A stretch of DNA of 64,000 nt from Gibbula magus (lineage: Eukaryota > Mollusca > Gastropoda > Trochida > Trochidae): contig OW388302.1 in NCBI GenBank assembly GCA_936450465.1, positions 62,843,826 through 62,907,825 of the forward strand, read 5' to 3'. The notes under the pieces are model-generated. The model was given only the letters and a program-made list of their open reading frames with translations, was not told the DNA's origin and did not search any database. Of this stretch, positions 24,731-36,232 are shown in pieces (the stretch's first letter is position 1; the number at the start of each line of letters is the position of its first letter). The position numbers and the translations under genes are program-made.

Positions 24731-26107
24731 TTAAAACTATTATTTCTAACATATTTACATCGACTTATGTTCCGATAGTAAAACCTTAGCAATTGAAAAC
24801 AGTAACGTAATGAAATGTTAAGCACATGTTTCTGCGCCACTCCTAAAAGTCATAATTTGTACTCTTCTCGATCAACTATCTCCGCAGTTTGGGTATGAAC
24901 TGGTTATGGGGTAGCGTGCACGTCTTTTATTTACCGCTCCTCTGTTGTACATTTCTGAAGTGTCAATATCTGGTGGAACAATCAGTGCAAATAATGGGCA
25001 AATAACCCCCCAAAAACTGCTCCGTTCCTCTATTAAAATTAAACTTTTGAAGGTGCATCCATTGTGTTGTTTGGGCTCACATATGTCTAACGCTATATAC
25101 ATGTATTATTTTATCGAAAAGTACTGACTGATGCCGAAAATTACCAATTCGATGATATCGACTCAATATAGTGACGATATAACAGTAAAAGTAGTGTTTT
25201 CTGATCGAAAACCGGACCATGCACCGCGATTGACGCGCGTCAATGTGTCAAACGTAATTTTGGAAACTTATATTTACCACAGACATACATACAACTTTGG
25301 GTTGATAATGTTTAATAGGTCATACAACTACCGTTTATCTACTTGAAAATCGAGATGACCCTTGTATTATGTTTCCAAAATATTTGTTATAATGTTTGAA
25401 AGTTAAAATCCTTTCATAGGTTGTGATATAATAATAACAATCGCTGATACCCGGATTTATCATGTAAACAAACACATACTACTGGCTTCGCAATTAAGTT
25501 GATTTTCAAGTTCTCCTTGAAAAGATTATTTTAATCGGGTAAAGCTTTTTGCATTGGTGACCTTTGAAAGAAAAAGTTTTATTTATAAAATGGTGTATTT
25601 TTAATGAAGTATAATAAGTATTGAACTAAAAGGGAATTGAAAAATAGTATTGTTGTATTTCATTGTCAAACAATATCCTTCGACATTCTTATTTAAAAAC
25701 TTTGTGTACTTTCAATGAAGAAAATAAGTAATGAACTAAAAAATGAAATGAGAAAATAATTATTATATTATTATATATATATCATATATATTTATTTTCA
25801 AACACTATCTTTCGACATTTTGAACTTTAGTCAAGGTTCAATTCAAATAGCATCATTACAACTACTTTTGTCAACAACAGTTACATCCATGTCCTGGTTT
25901 GGCATTAAACAATTAAAAAATGCGTCATCTTTTTGTCATTCTAAAACTTTTCAAGCAAGACAAAAGAATGAGTCATTCAAGAGCTGTGACGGACTCTTGT
26001 ATCACACGTTTGACTAATAAAGTGAGTCCACAGTAATCAAGGGGAGGTAATTCTGTATCTCCTCATTGTGATGGGTGCAGGTCAACTCGTCGATGTGTCC
26101 AATCTTA
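24731..26107. other. Non-coding with two-copy degenerate repeat
   Basis: No gene. About 25,575-25,690 and 25,690-25,815 are related copies (aatgaag...ataagta..tgaactaaaa...caaacaatatcctt/cactatctttcgacatt). An AT-rich stretch lies at about 25,760-25,795. Confidence 0.45.
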
Positions 26108-26995
26108 TGTAGCTTCAATTGGGGTATCCGCTCTTCAGTTTTGTGTATATTACCTGATCTGAAAAAGATAACTTCACTACCGAACTATTTTAATAAATAT
26201 TAATAGAATACCCACACATGTAGCTTCAATTGGGGTATCCGCTCTTCAGTTTTGTGTATATTACCTGATCTGAAAAAAATAACTTCACTACCGAACTATT
26301 TTAATAAATATTGAGAGAATATCCACAAATGTAGCTTCAATTGGGGTATCCGCTCTTCAGTTTTGTGTATATTTCCTGATCTGAAAAAGATAACTTCACT
26401 TCCGAACTATTTTAATAAATATTAATAGAATATCCACACATGTAGCTTCAATTTGGGTATCCGCTCTTCAGTTTTGTGTATATTACCTGATCTGAAAAAG
26501 ATAACTTCACTACCGAACTATTTTAATAAATATTAATAGAATATCCACACATGTAGCTTCAATTGGGGTATCCGCTCTTCAGTTTTGTGTATATTACCTG
26601 ATCTGAAAAAAATAACTTCACTACCGAACTATTTTAATAAATATTGAGAGAATATCCACAAATGTAGCTTCAATTGGGGTATCCGCTCTTCAGTTTTGTG
26701 TATATTTCCTGATCTGAAAAAGATAACTTCACTTCCGAACTATTTTAATAAATATTAATAGAATATCCACAAATGTAGCTTCAATTGGGGTATCCGCTCT
26801 TCAGTTTTGTGTATATTACCTGATCTGAAAAAGATAACTTCACTACCGAACTATTTGAATAAATATTAACAGAATATCCACAAATGTAGCTTCAATTGGG
26901 GTATCCGATCTTCAGTTTTGTGTATATTACCTGATCTGAAAAAAATAACTTCTCTACCGAACTATTATAATAAATATTAATAGAATATCCACAAA
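26108..26995 (+). repeat. Satellite: 8 tandem units of 111 bp
   Basis: Units start at 26108, 26219, 26330, 26441, 26552, 26663, 26774 and 26885, each exactly 111 bp, beginning tgtagcttcaattggggtat. Diagnostic variants (gaaaaaaat with attgagag; atatttcctg with cttccg) recur every third unit in units 1-6, so the array contains a duplicated 333-bp trimer followed by two more units. Non-coding. Confidence 0.97.
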
Positions 26996-27257
26996 ATAAG
27001 TAATTTATCATTAAACTAATCAGTAATATCTTAGTATACTATAGAAAAGCTTTCGGAATTCCACACACGTAGCGCTTATGAATGACTTCACTTCACCAAT
27101 TATTCTGTCGAATCTTAAAGTAAGCAAAATATTGCCCTCAGGAATATGTTTCAAATGGATGGTGTAACAATCGTGTATTAATAACAAAATATCAATATGA
27201 CATGTATACTTTTGGGATAACACTACCTTCAATAGTACAATTTCTTGTACTTTTTCG

Positions 27258-27351
27258 GGCCGAGTGTGGGATTCGAACCCACATCCTCAGAGGAAGGCAA
27301 CTATCGCCAACACTAACCGTACCAGCAGCTTACCACACGACCACGGGCCCT
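27258..27351 (-). repeat. tRNA-like sequence, probably SINE head
   Basis: The reverse complement has a perfect T-arm (tgtgg gttcgaatc ccaca, containing the B box) and five acceptor-stem pairs (gggcc with ggccc), over about 94 nt. A clear anticodon stem and D-arm are missing. It is more likely a tRNA-derived retroposon fragment than a tRNA gene, although a type II tRNA pseudogene is possible. Confidence 0.5.
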
Positions 27352-29589
27352 CGACCAAATGTCACCATGCTATACTTGTTCAGTATCCATATGGCATACA
27401 ATACAAATAAACAGGAACCGATAGAACCCTCCCATAGACGATTAAAATATTATTTATCTTTTAACATTCGTCTCTCGCTATGTGAAGTTACAGTTTAGAT
27501 CTGATTGATTCAATGAGATTCCTGTATTATGACATGTGTGGTATATATTTATAGTTTTATACTGGAGAACTAAAAACATCTTATCTTAACATATACGTCA
27601 AGATTCTTTAGTTCGAATAAGGGCCATTTTGGTGAATGTAGCATATTTTTATCCTTAAAATCAATGTTAGCACTCTTCTGTCAGCCAGAACAATAGCCCA
27701 ATTCATCTCACTTTATCAACATAAAATGTATTCTATTTTACTTTATTTATTTTATCCAAACAGGTCGTTCTGAACAAATATTGGACGAATTGACCAGTTG
27801 ATCGAAACACAAATCAAACTGAGAATGTGAAGGCTTCCAAGCGTACTGGCTCAATGGTCTAAGGGAGATAACTCCAGGTTCCTCCGGGTATTTTCATTTA
27901 CAAGTGCGGTCTCAATAGGCTTACACAGAAGCTCCTGTATCTTTTGTTTGAGTAGACTATCACACAAGTTTCAAATGTTACAAATATTAAGAGATATCAT
28001 TGTGAAGTTTGTCAATGAGACGCCCTAGCTGTTGAAGTCACTAAAGACACCTCATGGGAGCCGACAGAAGCGGACATAACCCGGCGGTTCATATTAGGAC
28101 CGCCGTCTATAAAAAAAAAAGATATGATAAAAAATGTGATATTTATTATACGAGGCGCATGTTAATGTGCTAACAGTCTGTTTAAAATAGACAGTTTCCC
28201 GAGGAATTCAAGTTGCAAACAAGTACATTTATCGGGATACGAACTCATATCGTTGGGAGGTACGAGGAATCTACAGAGCCAGTTCGTATCCCGATATGAA
28301 CTATTTCGCAGATTTAATTCCACGGAACAGGGTCGATTTTTATCAGACTGAATGTGCTTTTATGACAATTTATAAATTAATATTTATTTAAGTCTCACCT
28401 CATAATGAAAAATGTACAATGCATTAAAACAAATAAAATTGAGCCACCCCAATAAGGAGTTATGAGAGATCTGCGTCGGCTGGAATTATTTTTTAACGGG
28501 TATTGGTTACGCTGCTTCACCCGGGTAGGCTGAGGTCGCGGTTTTTAATTCAAGGTAAAATCTAATTTCTATTTACGTTTAAATGGGTGCATGATCAAGA
28601 CAATGTGTTCAAGCATAATTTCCTAACTTATGACCGAAATCCGTGCATTATTTACATAGATATGGCAAAATATATCACATATTCCTCGAAAACATTGACT
28701 ATTTAGCTAAATTATTCTTTAAAATGAAATAATAAACTTTGGGAATTGGATATATAGGAAAATACACTGTATTGAAAGTGTACATCACTGTTTGAAATGA
28801 TATTTTGCATTATCATTGTCACGAGAACGAGTTGAACATTTTGCCTGTTGATGCACCGAATTTTGAACATGCGACATAATTTGAACAACATGTTACGATT
28901 TTAGTAACACGTTTAGGGCCACTTCATGATGTATCATTTGTAAAGAAACATGGAATAATCTTCAAATATAGTACATTAAACATACACCATTTTGCATGTA
29001 CAGCCTTATCGTGTTATGCAGATGGATAGAAGCCTTGTATGGAAGAGGAGGGCAGTGTGATTGAGGCAGGCGACAGCACGGATTTAGACTTCGTTAACGT
29101 AAGCAACGTTTAGGAAATCCAAACAGCTCCTTTACAGTCATTCTCAAAGAAACTGCACAGTTCAGAGACAAGTAAAATCACGACAGTCAAAGAAAAGTGA
29201 TTATTTTCCAAAACTTATGATGAAACAGTTTTTAATTTTTCAATATTCGGTTAACAATATTAGATTTGCAGGCCTATAATGCCCAGGTAATTTACCTTCA
29301 TGAGTAATAAGTAGTAAAACATACATCTACAGGTAACTACTGTTTTGTTCTTGTTTCGATGTAAACGTCTACAAAGGAAACAAGTTATTCCTCTGAAAAA
29401 CATAAATACACTACTCACAGTGAAGCATATTTCACTTTGTTGACCTAACATGACACCTCTTCAAAATACACAACTAATGGAACCACCCATACCACATTTC
29501 CATCGAATCAAAAATTAATTAAAACTTGAATAAATCGTTTCCTTCCAATAAAATGCGATGATATAACTCAACACTTACTGTTCTTCAGC
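27352..29589. other. Non-coding; short perfect inverted repeat at 28231-28295
   Basis: No gene. atcgggatacgaact (28231-28245) and its exact reverse complement (28281-28295) enclose 35 bp. A 32-bp sequence at 28495-28526 recurs inverted at 31688-31719. Otherwise unremarkable AT-rich DNA. Confidence 0.45.
28495..28526 (+). repeat. Left arm of a 32-bp inverted pair (partner 31688-31719)
   Basis: Core ttacgctgcttcacccgggt. Thirty of 32 positions match the reverse complement of 31688-31719. The arms span about 3.2 kb that includes the MITE at 30,897. They may be ends of a larger element, but no target duplication was recognised. Confidence 0.6.
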
Positions 29590-29885
29590 GTGATGTAAAT
29601 TACTGAATTCCCAACAACCTAACCACTTTAATCAAACAAACAGTATTTAATAAAATCGCCATGCAAAATAATACTTCACCCAACGAGCTATACAAATGAC
29701 TGTAACAGTGTAGCATCTTGTCTTCAGAAGCTAACTTAACTAAATTTGAATTTTTAAAACAATATCTGTTCATATTTATGTGAAACACACGTTTTATGAA
29801 ATCGTCATTTTGGGATCTCCTTAACTAGACGAGATAGGAGAGCCAACCTGGCTTTTTGTCTTGTTTTATAATGACGACCTTCAGT
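29590..29885 (-). repeat. Inverted copy of the dispersed repeat seen at 24,306
   Basis: The reverse complement reads gtcgtcattataaaacaag, ggctctcctatctcgtctag, aaaacgtgtgtttcacataa, cttctgaagacaagatg in the same order as 24,480-24,650, with small differences. No coding. Confidence 0.6.
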
Positions 29886-30698
29886 GATAATGAAACGTCA
29901 ACACAATTAAGTCGAAAAAGGTACATTATGCCGACATATATCTTATACTAAGATGATCTCCTGTCAATCAAAGAGCCATCAAGGAAGTTGATGAACATAT
30001 TGAAAAATTGCCAAAAATCTATCACTATCACATATCTTTTCGACCTATAATAAGCCGAGATATTGCACTAATTAGTAAAGGTGTTTTCACGTCAAAATAT
30101 AGATCAAGTCTATTATTTTCAAGCGCAAAGCATTGTGGTCTAGCTCACACAATGTATACAAAGACACGAAAAAAAAAAAATAAAGTTTATGAACAATGAA
30201 AGAATCGAAATACATAATTTTTGGCGGTTATTTATTTACCATTTCATTTAATTATGTATTTTCTACAGATATTGGAATAAATGTTTTACCCAACTAGATA
30301 TTTGCTTGAATTTTATAACCAATGAGAATATATTTGTCATAATTTGCTTGTCCTAGCTCAATAAAAAGTACATTAAACAGGCAATAATTTATATGATCTC
30401 ATGACATCTAGAATCAGTGTTTATGAAACAATCGTCACATTCAGTAATGTGTGACAAAGGTAGGCTAACTTCCAATAGAAGCACGATTATTTATCACAAT
30501 GTCATGATGTAGATAAAATATTTCTCTAGAGATTGACGTTATGGGTATATTTTCCACAAATAATTTTGTATTTGAAACACTAACATCCTTGATGGCTCTT
30601 TAAGCAGCTTTTGTATAAAATCAGTATCGTAGGAACATTTGTCTCAATCATTTTATCATCTAAAATGCAGTTACGGCGTTTTATTCCGTGTCCTTTAA
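29886..30698. other. Non-coding, nothing recognised
   Basis: AT-rich with an A-run near 30,168-30,180. Short ORFs have no recognisable domains. Confidence 0.4.
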
Positions 30699-30723
30699 AG
30701 GGGCAGTAGCACGTTTTTTCGCT
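30699..30723 (+). repeat. Isolated MITE left end next to TTAA
   Basis: TTAA (30695-30698) is followed by aggggcagtagcacgttttt, the same left terminus as the complete MITE that starts 198 bp further on at 30,897. No matching right end for this copy was found, so it is a solo end or part of a deleted copy. Confidence 0.6.
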
Positions 30724-30896
30724 GTGAAGAGGGCTTCATCACGTAAGTAGAATGTTTTTTGATAAATAACTAGCCTGGCATACTCGTTCAGGTATATCTC
30801 ATTTCTCAAACAAGATAAATTATCATTACAATACAATTCGTTCGGTAATGCTGTCAGATCTTGTATTCGGTAACAATAATGAATCAATTAACTTAA

Positions 30897-31246
30897 AGGG
30901 GCAGTAGCACGTTTTTTCGCTCAAATAAGTTGATGAAATGTATTTGAAAAATAATTTCACCAACAGTAAAATATCCTTCTCTCTTCGGAAAATAAAGTTT
31001 AAAATGAGTGTACATGTTTCGGTAACGCTATGGGAATTGTTTTTGTAATGCAAAATAATAAATTGTGTTCACAATAAAATGGCCGCCATGCAATTTTTGC
31101 TCTATACGCAACATAGTTATTACCACTACAGATAATTGGTGTAATAAGATGTTTTACCCTCTAAAATTACTTTAAATGACATAAACTATCATTATAAATG
31201 GGATATTTGAAAACATAATTTTAGCAAAAAACGTGCTACTGCCCCT
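30897..31246 (-). mobile_element. TTAA-type MITE, 350 bp, second complete copy
   Basis: Ends aggggcagtagcacgttttt and the inverse (caaaaaacgtgctactgcccct). Left flank TTAA (30893-30896), right flank ATAA (one substitution). The interior, including the ggccgccat segment, matches 18,316-18,669 in reverse orientation. No ORF of its own. Confidence 0.85.
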
Positions 31247-31687
31247 ATAACATTTCAATATTGCGAATGTTTTGCCACAATCGTAACACTGTCATTTACT
31301 CACGTTCAAAAATGGTAACGGCTAGTTCAAAATACGTAACATAAAAATAGGGTGCTTGTGTTTGAATGGAAATGTTGAAATGACTTAATTAGATCGCAGT
31401 CAGTTTTACATGAAGCTAAGAGATTTTGAACACTTTCTTCATAATAACTATTAAAAAGTAGTACTTAATTAGTGAATATTATGTCTTGCAAGTAAAAAAA
31501 TATAGATTTTACAATAAACTAACTTCTATGTTCATAAAAGATGACCAATGTTAATGGAATCCTACCAACGTCTTGACAAATGTATAAGTGATCAGCGAAC
31601 AGTAACACATTTTACCGTAGAAGAACTGTCTCTTTCAGTCACGTGTTTTTCTAGTGTCGGGGTACCTCCCCGTTGCAAAATCGAAAC

Positions 31688-31719
31688 ACCCGGGTGAAGC
31701 AGCGTAACAAATACTCGTT
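31688..31719 (-). repeat. Right arm of the 32-bp inverted pair (partner 28495-28526)
   Basis: acccgggtgaagcagcgtaa core, inverse of 28,495-28,526 with two mismatches. Confidence 0.6.
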
Positions 31720-31794
31720 ACCTGTCTGCAAAGTGTCTCCTCTCTCAACTTCATCTGTATGACTAAAGGCTCAATACACAGGAAAGTAACAGCG

Positions 31795-32162
31795 CTGAGG
31801 CGTGTTCACAACCGCGAATACTCGCGCGAGTAACCGCTTCTGAACGACAACGAGTTCGCGCGTACTCGTTCACGAATACACGCGTGACCACTTTTGAGAA
31901 GTCTCGCCAAGCGAGTAATTTCGATCCAAAATGGAGTCGCGTGTCACAAAATGTGATTACCTCAATTTTCTTTCTTTTATTATCCCCTCTTTTGAAATGT
32001 GTTCAATTGCTTTGTGCAAGGCATCTATTTTTTTCAAAATGGTGATGATAATCTGAAATTATCTTGGGAAGTACTCGCGACCTCAGGTTTCCGTCAGGAG
32101 CCTTTCGCGGGTATACGCGCGTACACGCCAAGCGAGTACTTGCGGTCCTGAACACGCCTCAG
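31795..32162. mobile_element. MITE-like element with CTGAGGCGTGTTCA ends, 368 bp
   Basis: The first and last 14 bp are perfect inverse copies (CTGAGGCGTGTTCA), and the similarity continues inside for about 15 bp more with gaps (accgc..a.tactcgc). The subterminal DNA is rich in CG-containing words such as tactcgcgcgag. No clear target duplication. It ends 71 bp before the TRIM relic. Confidence 0.6.
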
Positions 32163-32233
32163 ATGTTTGCTCCTCTCGTTCACTGATCCAAGGGAAACAA
32201 CTCTAGTTCTACTGTTCTTTTGGTTTGGCGGTA

Positions 32234-32314
32234 CCCATTGATCTTTGTGTTGATGGAGACAACGTCTGTGTTGGAAATCGATATGAGGGAATAAATATGT
32301 ATATGTTAATGTAG
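32234..32314 (+). pseudogene. Relic of a TRIM gene: last 27 codons (copy 0)
   Basis: Encodes PIDLCVDGDNVCVGNRYEGI and six more residues before the stop. It matches the C-terminus of TRIM copies 1 and 2 with only two changes in the visible codons (N to D and Q to N). The following about 115 bp match their 3' UTR (catcattccaatacactgta, cttcagactgtacat), but the AATAAA is changed to AATTAAA. Upstream sequence is unrelated to the propeller, so all other exons are gone. It marks a fourth, mostly deleted unit of the array. Confidence 0.9.
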
Positions 32315-33232
32315 TGTATAAGGACATCATTCCAATACACTGTACATATCTTCAGACTGTACATATCTTCTGCTGGTATTCACCCAATGAGAAGAGATTG
32401 CCAGACTTGCTTTCAATTAAAAATACACGGGCGTGTATCGCTTAGAAACAGTGTTTGGAAGACATATACCTATTACCCTATTACTATATAAAAGGAAAGG
32501 GAGGTAACGACCAAACCACCCCATGCTCATTCAAACTCATATTTCGCATCAAAAACCATTTTTATGACACAGTCGATGACTACGGTACGGAAGCTAAATG
32601 ATTTCCCCACAAAATGAGCTATAAATGGTCACCATCGGATCATTATTTCAAAAGCTATGCAGTCCGTATATCGCTACCTCCAAATTGTCAAGCCAATTTC
32701 GACGCTCGGTTACTCTTTTACACAACTGTTCCTTTGTTTTATTCAGGTATTAAAATTTCATACCAACTGTATGGACAGAGTTGTTCATAATGAACACCCA
32801 GTATGGTCATGAACACTCGATGTGATTCTTCTTGTTGCAAAGTAATGTCTTTTTACATTTATATTTCTCAAACCTCAGTGAAGATGCTTCATAAAATAGC
32901 AAAGTATCAACACAAATCAATTCACAAATGTTTTTTGTCGAAACCTGGAATCGAACCTGTGACATGGGAGAGAAATATTAATGGCGAGTAAATACAGGTT
33001 CCTCACATATTTCCTTGATTACTTTTTTATGAACAATGTTCTTAAAATGTGGTGTATGTTGTGTAAATCAACTAACGATATTTACAACGGCAGATTGTTC
33101 CATATTTTTGTTGTATCAGGCAATACCGAATTTGCATAATTAGTAGTTCTGCATCTTGTAGTCTGGTACTTTTCGTTATGTCTAGTATTGTCTAGTATTG
33201 ACATCTATCTTGTTTGTTGTACAGTGACGTTT
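32315..33232. other. Downstream remainder of unit 0
   Basis: Contains the decayed 3' UTR to about 32,430 and then single-copy DNA. From about 33,000 sequence equivalent to 40,570-40,650 follows (cctcacatatttccttgatt), joined directly to the start of unit 1. The LINE relic present downstream of copies 1 and 2 is absent here. An isolated B-box-like inverted motif (ggaatcgaacctg) lies at about 32,948. Confidence 0.5.
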
Positions 33233-34258
33233 CTTTTGTACCCGAGTTTATTACAGATCACTAGTCTGCTTCAAACACAAGGTCAAGGTGCATCGAATTC
33301 CACAGTGACTGTTTTCCACGAGCTGGCAACTGTGTAAAGACACACTAGTCACGTGATGATGTTGCGTCACAAGCACCAAACAGGTTAGTGGTGGATATTG
33401 CGTGGACGGGTGTGGGATACGAAGGTTAGCATTTCTAAGTTACTTTGTTACTAGGTCTGTATAATATATATAATATAATATACCCTATATCGACGTTGTA
33501 CTTTTGGTCCTGATACTGAACAGATACATAACTTGACTGCTAACAATAGACACGGCCTATTGATATAGCTAAACACAATAGTAGACCTATATGTATTCGT
33601 ATATCGAACTTGAAATAAAGAGTAGGCCTAACCATCGATATATCTGTCACTATAATCTGCGTTAGTTGTACATCACATATGTTGGTTTCTTTTCCAATCA
33701 TTTCAAATATGTGAATTTTTAACTTTGAAAATTAAAAAAATGAATAGTTCTTGCTACTTTCGGTTTCGTTTTTGTCGTTTTCCAGGAAGTGATAGTGGTT
33801 GCCTGGTATAAGTCACTGTCGTGTAGTAATACAGGTAATATATTGAATAAGAAATACACAGAGAATAAATTGATGAACAATACTTGATCAAAGAATAACA
33901 CTGCTTCTGAACATATAGTCGTTGGCTCCGTCTGCCCTTCCGTCCGTCTGTCCGTGAGCACATATTTGAAGGGTAGAGTCTCTTTCCGTGGCAGATGTAT
34001 TACAACTTCTCGACCAATCGTCACCGAAGTTTATATGCTACCTCCCCATATCATGTTGATGTGACTTTTGAGGGTTTCAACTTTTTCAACTTTTTTTCTG
34101 TTTCCATGGCAACAGTTTCGAATTTGTCTTCAGAAAGGTAATAATTCAAGTGGAATTGAGGGAAGGAGGATACATATGTTTTTATGAGCAAAACACCTTA
34201 TAGTTTTACTAATGTACTTCTCATTTAAACTGATAATTCAACTTACAGGTATGTAGGG

Positions 34259-34420
34259 CCGGGGGATATAGAGTTATAGAGATCCCACCCGGGGGATATA
34301 GAGTTATAGAGATCCCACCCGGGGAATATAGAGTTAAAGAGATCCCACCCGGGGGATATAGAGTTATAGAGATCCCAAACCGGGGGATATAGAGTTATAG
34401 AGATCCCACCCGGGGGATAT
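34259..34420 (+). repeat. Minisatellite A, 30-bp unit (about 5 copies)
   Basis: Unit gggggatatagagttatagagatcccaccc, given here in two parts: gggggatatagagtta and tagagatcccaccc. Same family as arrays B-E. Confidence 0.95.
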
Positions 34421-35052
34421 GTAGTAAATAATGACCCGGTGCCGAGCGGTTATGGCATATAAACTCGCGAGGGCGTCAGCCCGAGCAGAGTTTATTGCCA
34501 TAACGCGAGGCAATCGGGTCATTATTTGCCTTACACTCCCGCGGAACACTCTATTTATAAACTAATTGTATATATGCATTTAAAAGAGAGTTTTGTTGAT
34601 TTGTACGACATGATCAAAATATATCAGTGAATTATTCCCAATACACCCATGACTGGCTCGAAAGGAAGGTTTCAAACTTAATCATTCATTCCATACATAA
34701 AGTAGACATAAATTGGTACCCATATAAACATATGTATATATAATACTAGAAAATATGTAAATACATCCTAGACACAAAAGAATGAACACTCATCGGTATG
34801 GATCCTCGGTAGCTCCATTGGTAAAGGCGCTGCTCGACGATATAGAGGTCCAGGGTTCGAATCCCACTTTCGTTACTTACAAAATTTTCATATCTAATTT
34901 GACAAAATTTCCAAATTTTACAAGTCCATCTGTTTCCCCAGGTTGAATATCTCATAACCGACCATGGTGGTTATGAGATAACCAACCTGCGCAGATGATG
35001 GTTATGGCATATAACTTGCAACTCAAACAAAAGAAATAACTTCCCAAGGGGT
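34421..35052 (+). repeat. Element X1: palindrome plus tRNA-like head within minisatellite
   Basis: A 0.63-kb block embedded in the 30-bp minisatellite. It begins with an imperfect palindrome of about 102 bp (34426-34527, ends aaataatgacccg/cgggtcattattt). Inside, at 34799-34871, lies a tRNA-like segment with A box tagctccattgg and B box ggttcgaatcc but no acceptor stem. A second short palindrome (ataaccgaccatggtggttat) lies near 34,953. Copies: 43,013-43,649 in the same orientation, 52,131-52,763 inverted. Confidence 0.85.
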
Positions 35053-35861
35053 GTAAAGAGTTATAGAGATCCCACCCGGGGGAATATAGAGTTATAGAGA
35101 TCCCACCCGGGGGAATATAGAGTTATAGAGATCCCACCCGGGGGATATAGAGTTATAGAGAGCCCACCCGGGGGAATATAGAGTTAAAGAGATCCCACCC
35201 GGGGAATATAGAGTTATAGAGATCCCACCCGGGGAATATAGAGTTATAGAGATCCCACCCGGGGAATATAGAGTTATAGAGTTCCCACCCGGTTATATAA
35301 AGTTATAGAGATCCCACCCGGGGGATATAGAGTTAAAGAGATCCCACCCGGGGGAATATAGAGTTATAGAAATCCCACCCGGGGGATATAGAGTTATAGA
35401 GATCCCACCCGGTGGATATAGAGTTATAGAGATTCCACCCGGGGGATATAGAGTTATAGAGATCCAACCCGGGGAATATAGAGTTATAGAGATCCCACCC
35501 GGGGGATACAGAGTTATAGAGATCCCACTCGGGGATACAGAGTTATAGAGATCCCACCCGGGGAATATAGAGTTATAGAGATCCCACCCGGGATATATAG
35601 AGTTATAGAGATCCCACCCGGGGGATATAGAGTTATAGAGATCCCACCCGTGGGATATAGAGTTATAGAGATCCCACCCGAGGATAAAGAGTTATAGAGA
35701 TCCCACCCGGGGGAATATATAGTTATAGAGATCCCACCCGGGAGATATAGCGTTATAGATATCCCAGCCGGGGCTATAGAGTTATAGAGATCCCACCCGG
35801 GGGAATATAAAGTTATAGAGATCCCACCCGGGGATATAGAGTTATAGAGATCCCACCCGAA
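35053..35861 (+). repeat. Minisatellite B, about 27 copies of the 30-bp unit
   Basis: Units of 28-30 bp (gagttatagagatcccaccc plus ggggatata) with many single-base variants and small indels. Long ORFs on the minus strand (GISITLYPPG-type repeats) are a by-product of the 30-bp period. Confidence 0.95.
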
Positions 35862-36232
35862 AGTGTTATTTTTGTAATGTGATTGAGCATTGAAAATGAA
35901 TGTTTGGTAACTGGTCGCCATTCAGTTGGATTTGGATTCAGTATCTGTACAGGACTTGTTGTTCTAAGACAGTTCATTGGTTTTAAAGACTAACAAACCT
36001 CCACGGGGACAAGCGCTGATGTGTGGTATCAACTTTCCCTTACCCTCAGAAATAAACTTAAACTGTCTGATTAATCTGCGTATGATAAAACATGTGTAAT
36101 AAATAAAACATCCCACTCGGTTTCATAACAAATCTCGAAACCTTCCTGTGGTAGCTTTCGCTCATCAAATACCGTCGGAGGAGCATTCGTTTCGTACAAT
36201 TCGTACCTAATGTGACCTTGTGTAGTATTCTC

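Noticed and set aside
26108..26995. CRISPR-like array
   Set aside because: Contiguous 111-bp units without variable spacers in a eukaryotic context; it is a satellite.
34799..34871. Possible tRNA gene (also 43,388 and, inverted, 52,320)
   Set aside because: A and B boxes are good but the acceptor stem does not pair; copies travel with element X, so this is a SINE-type head.
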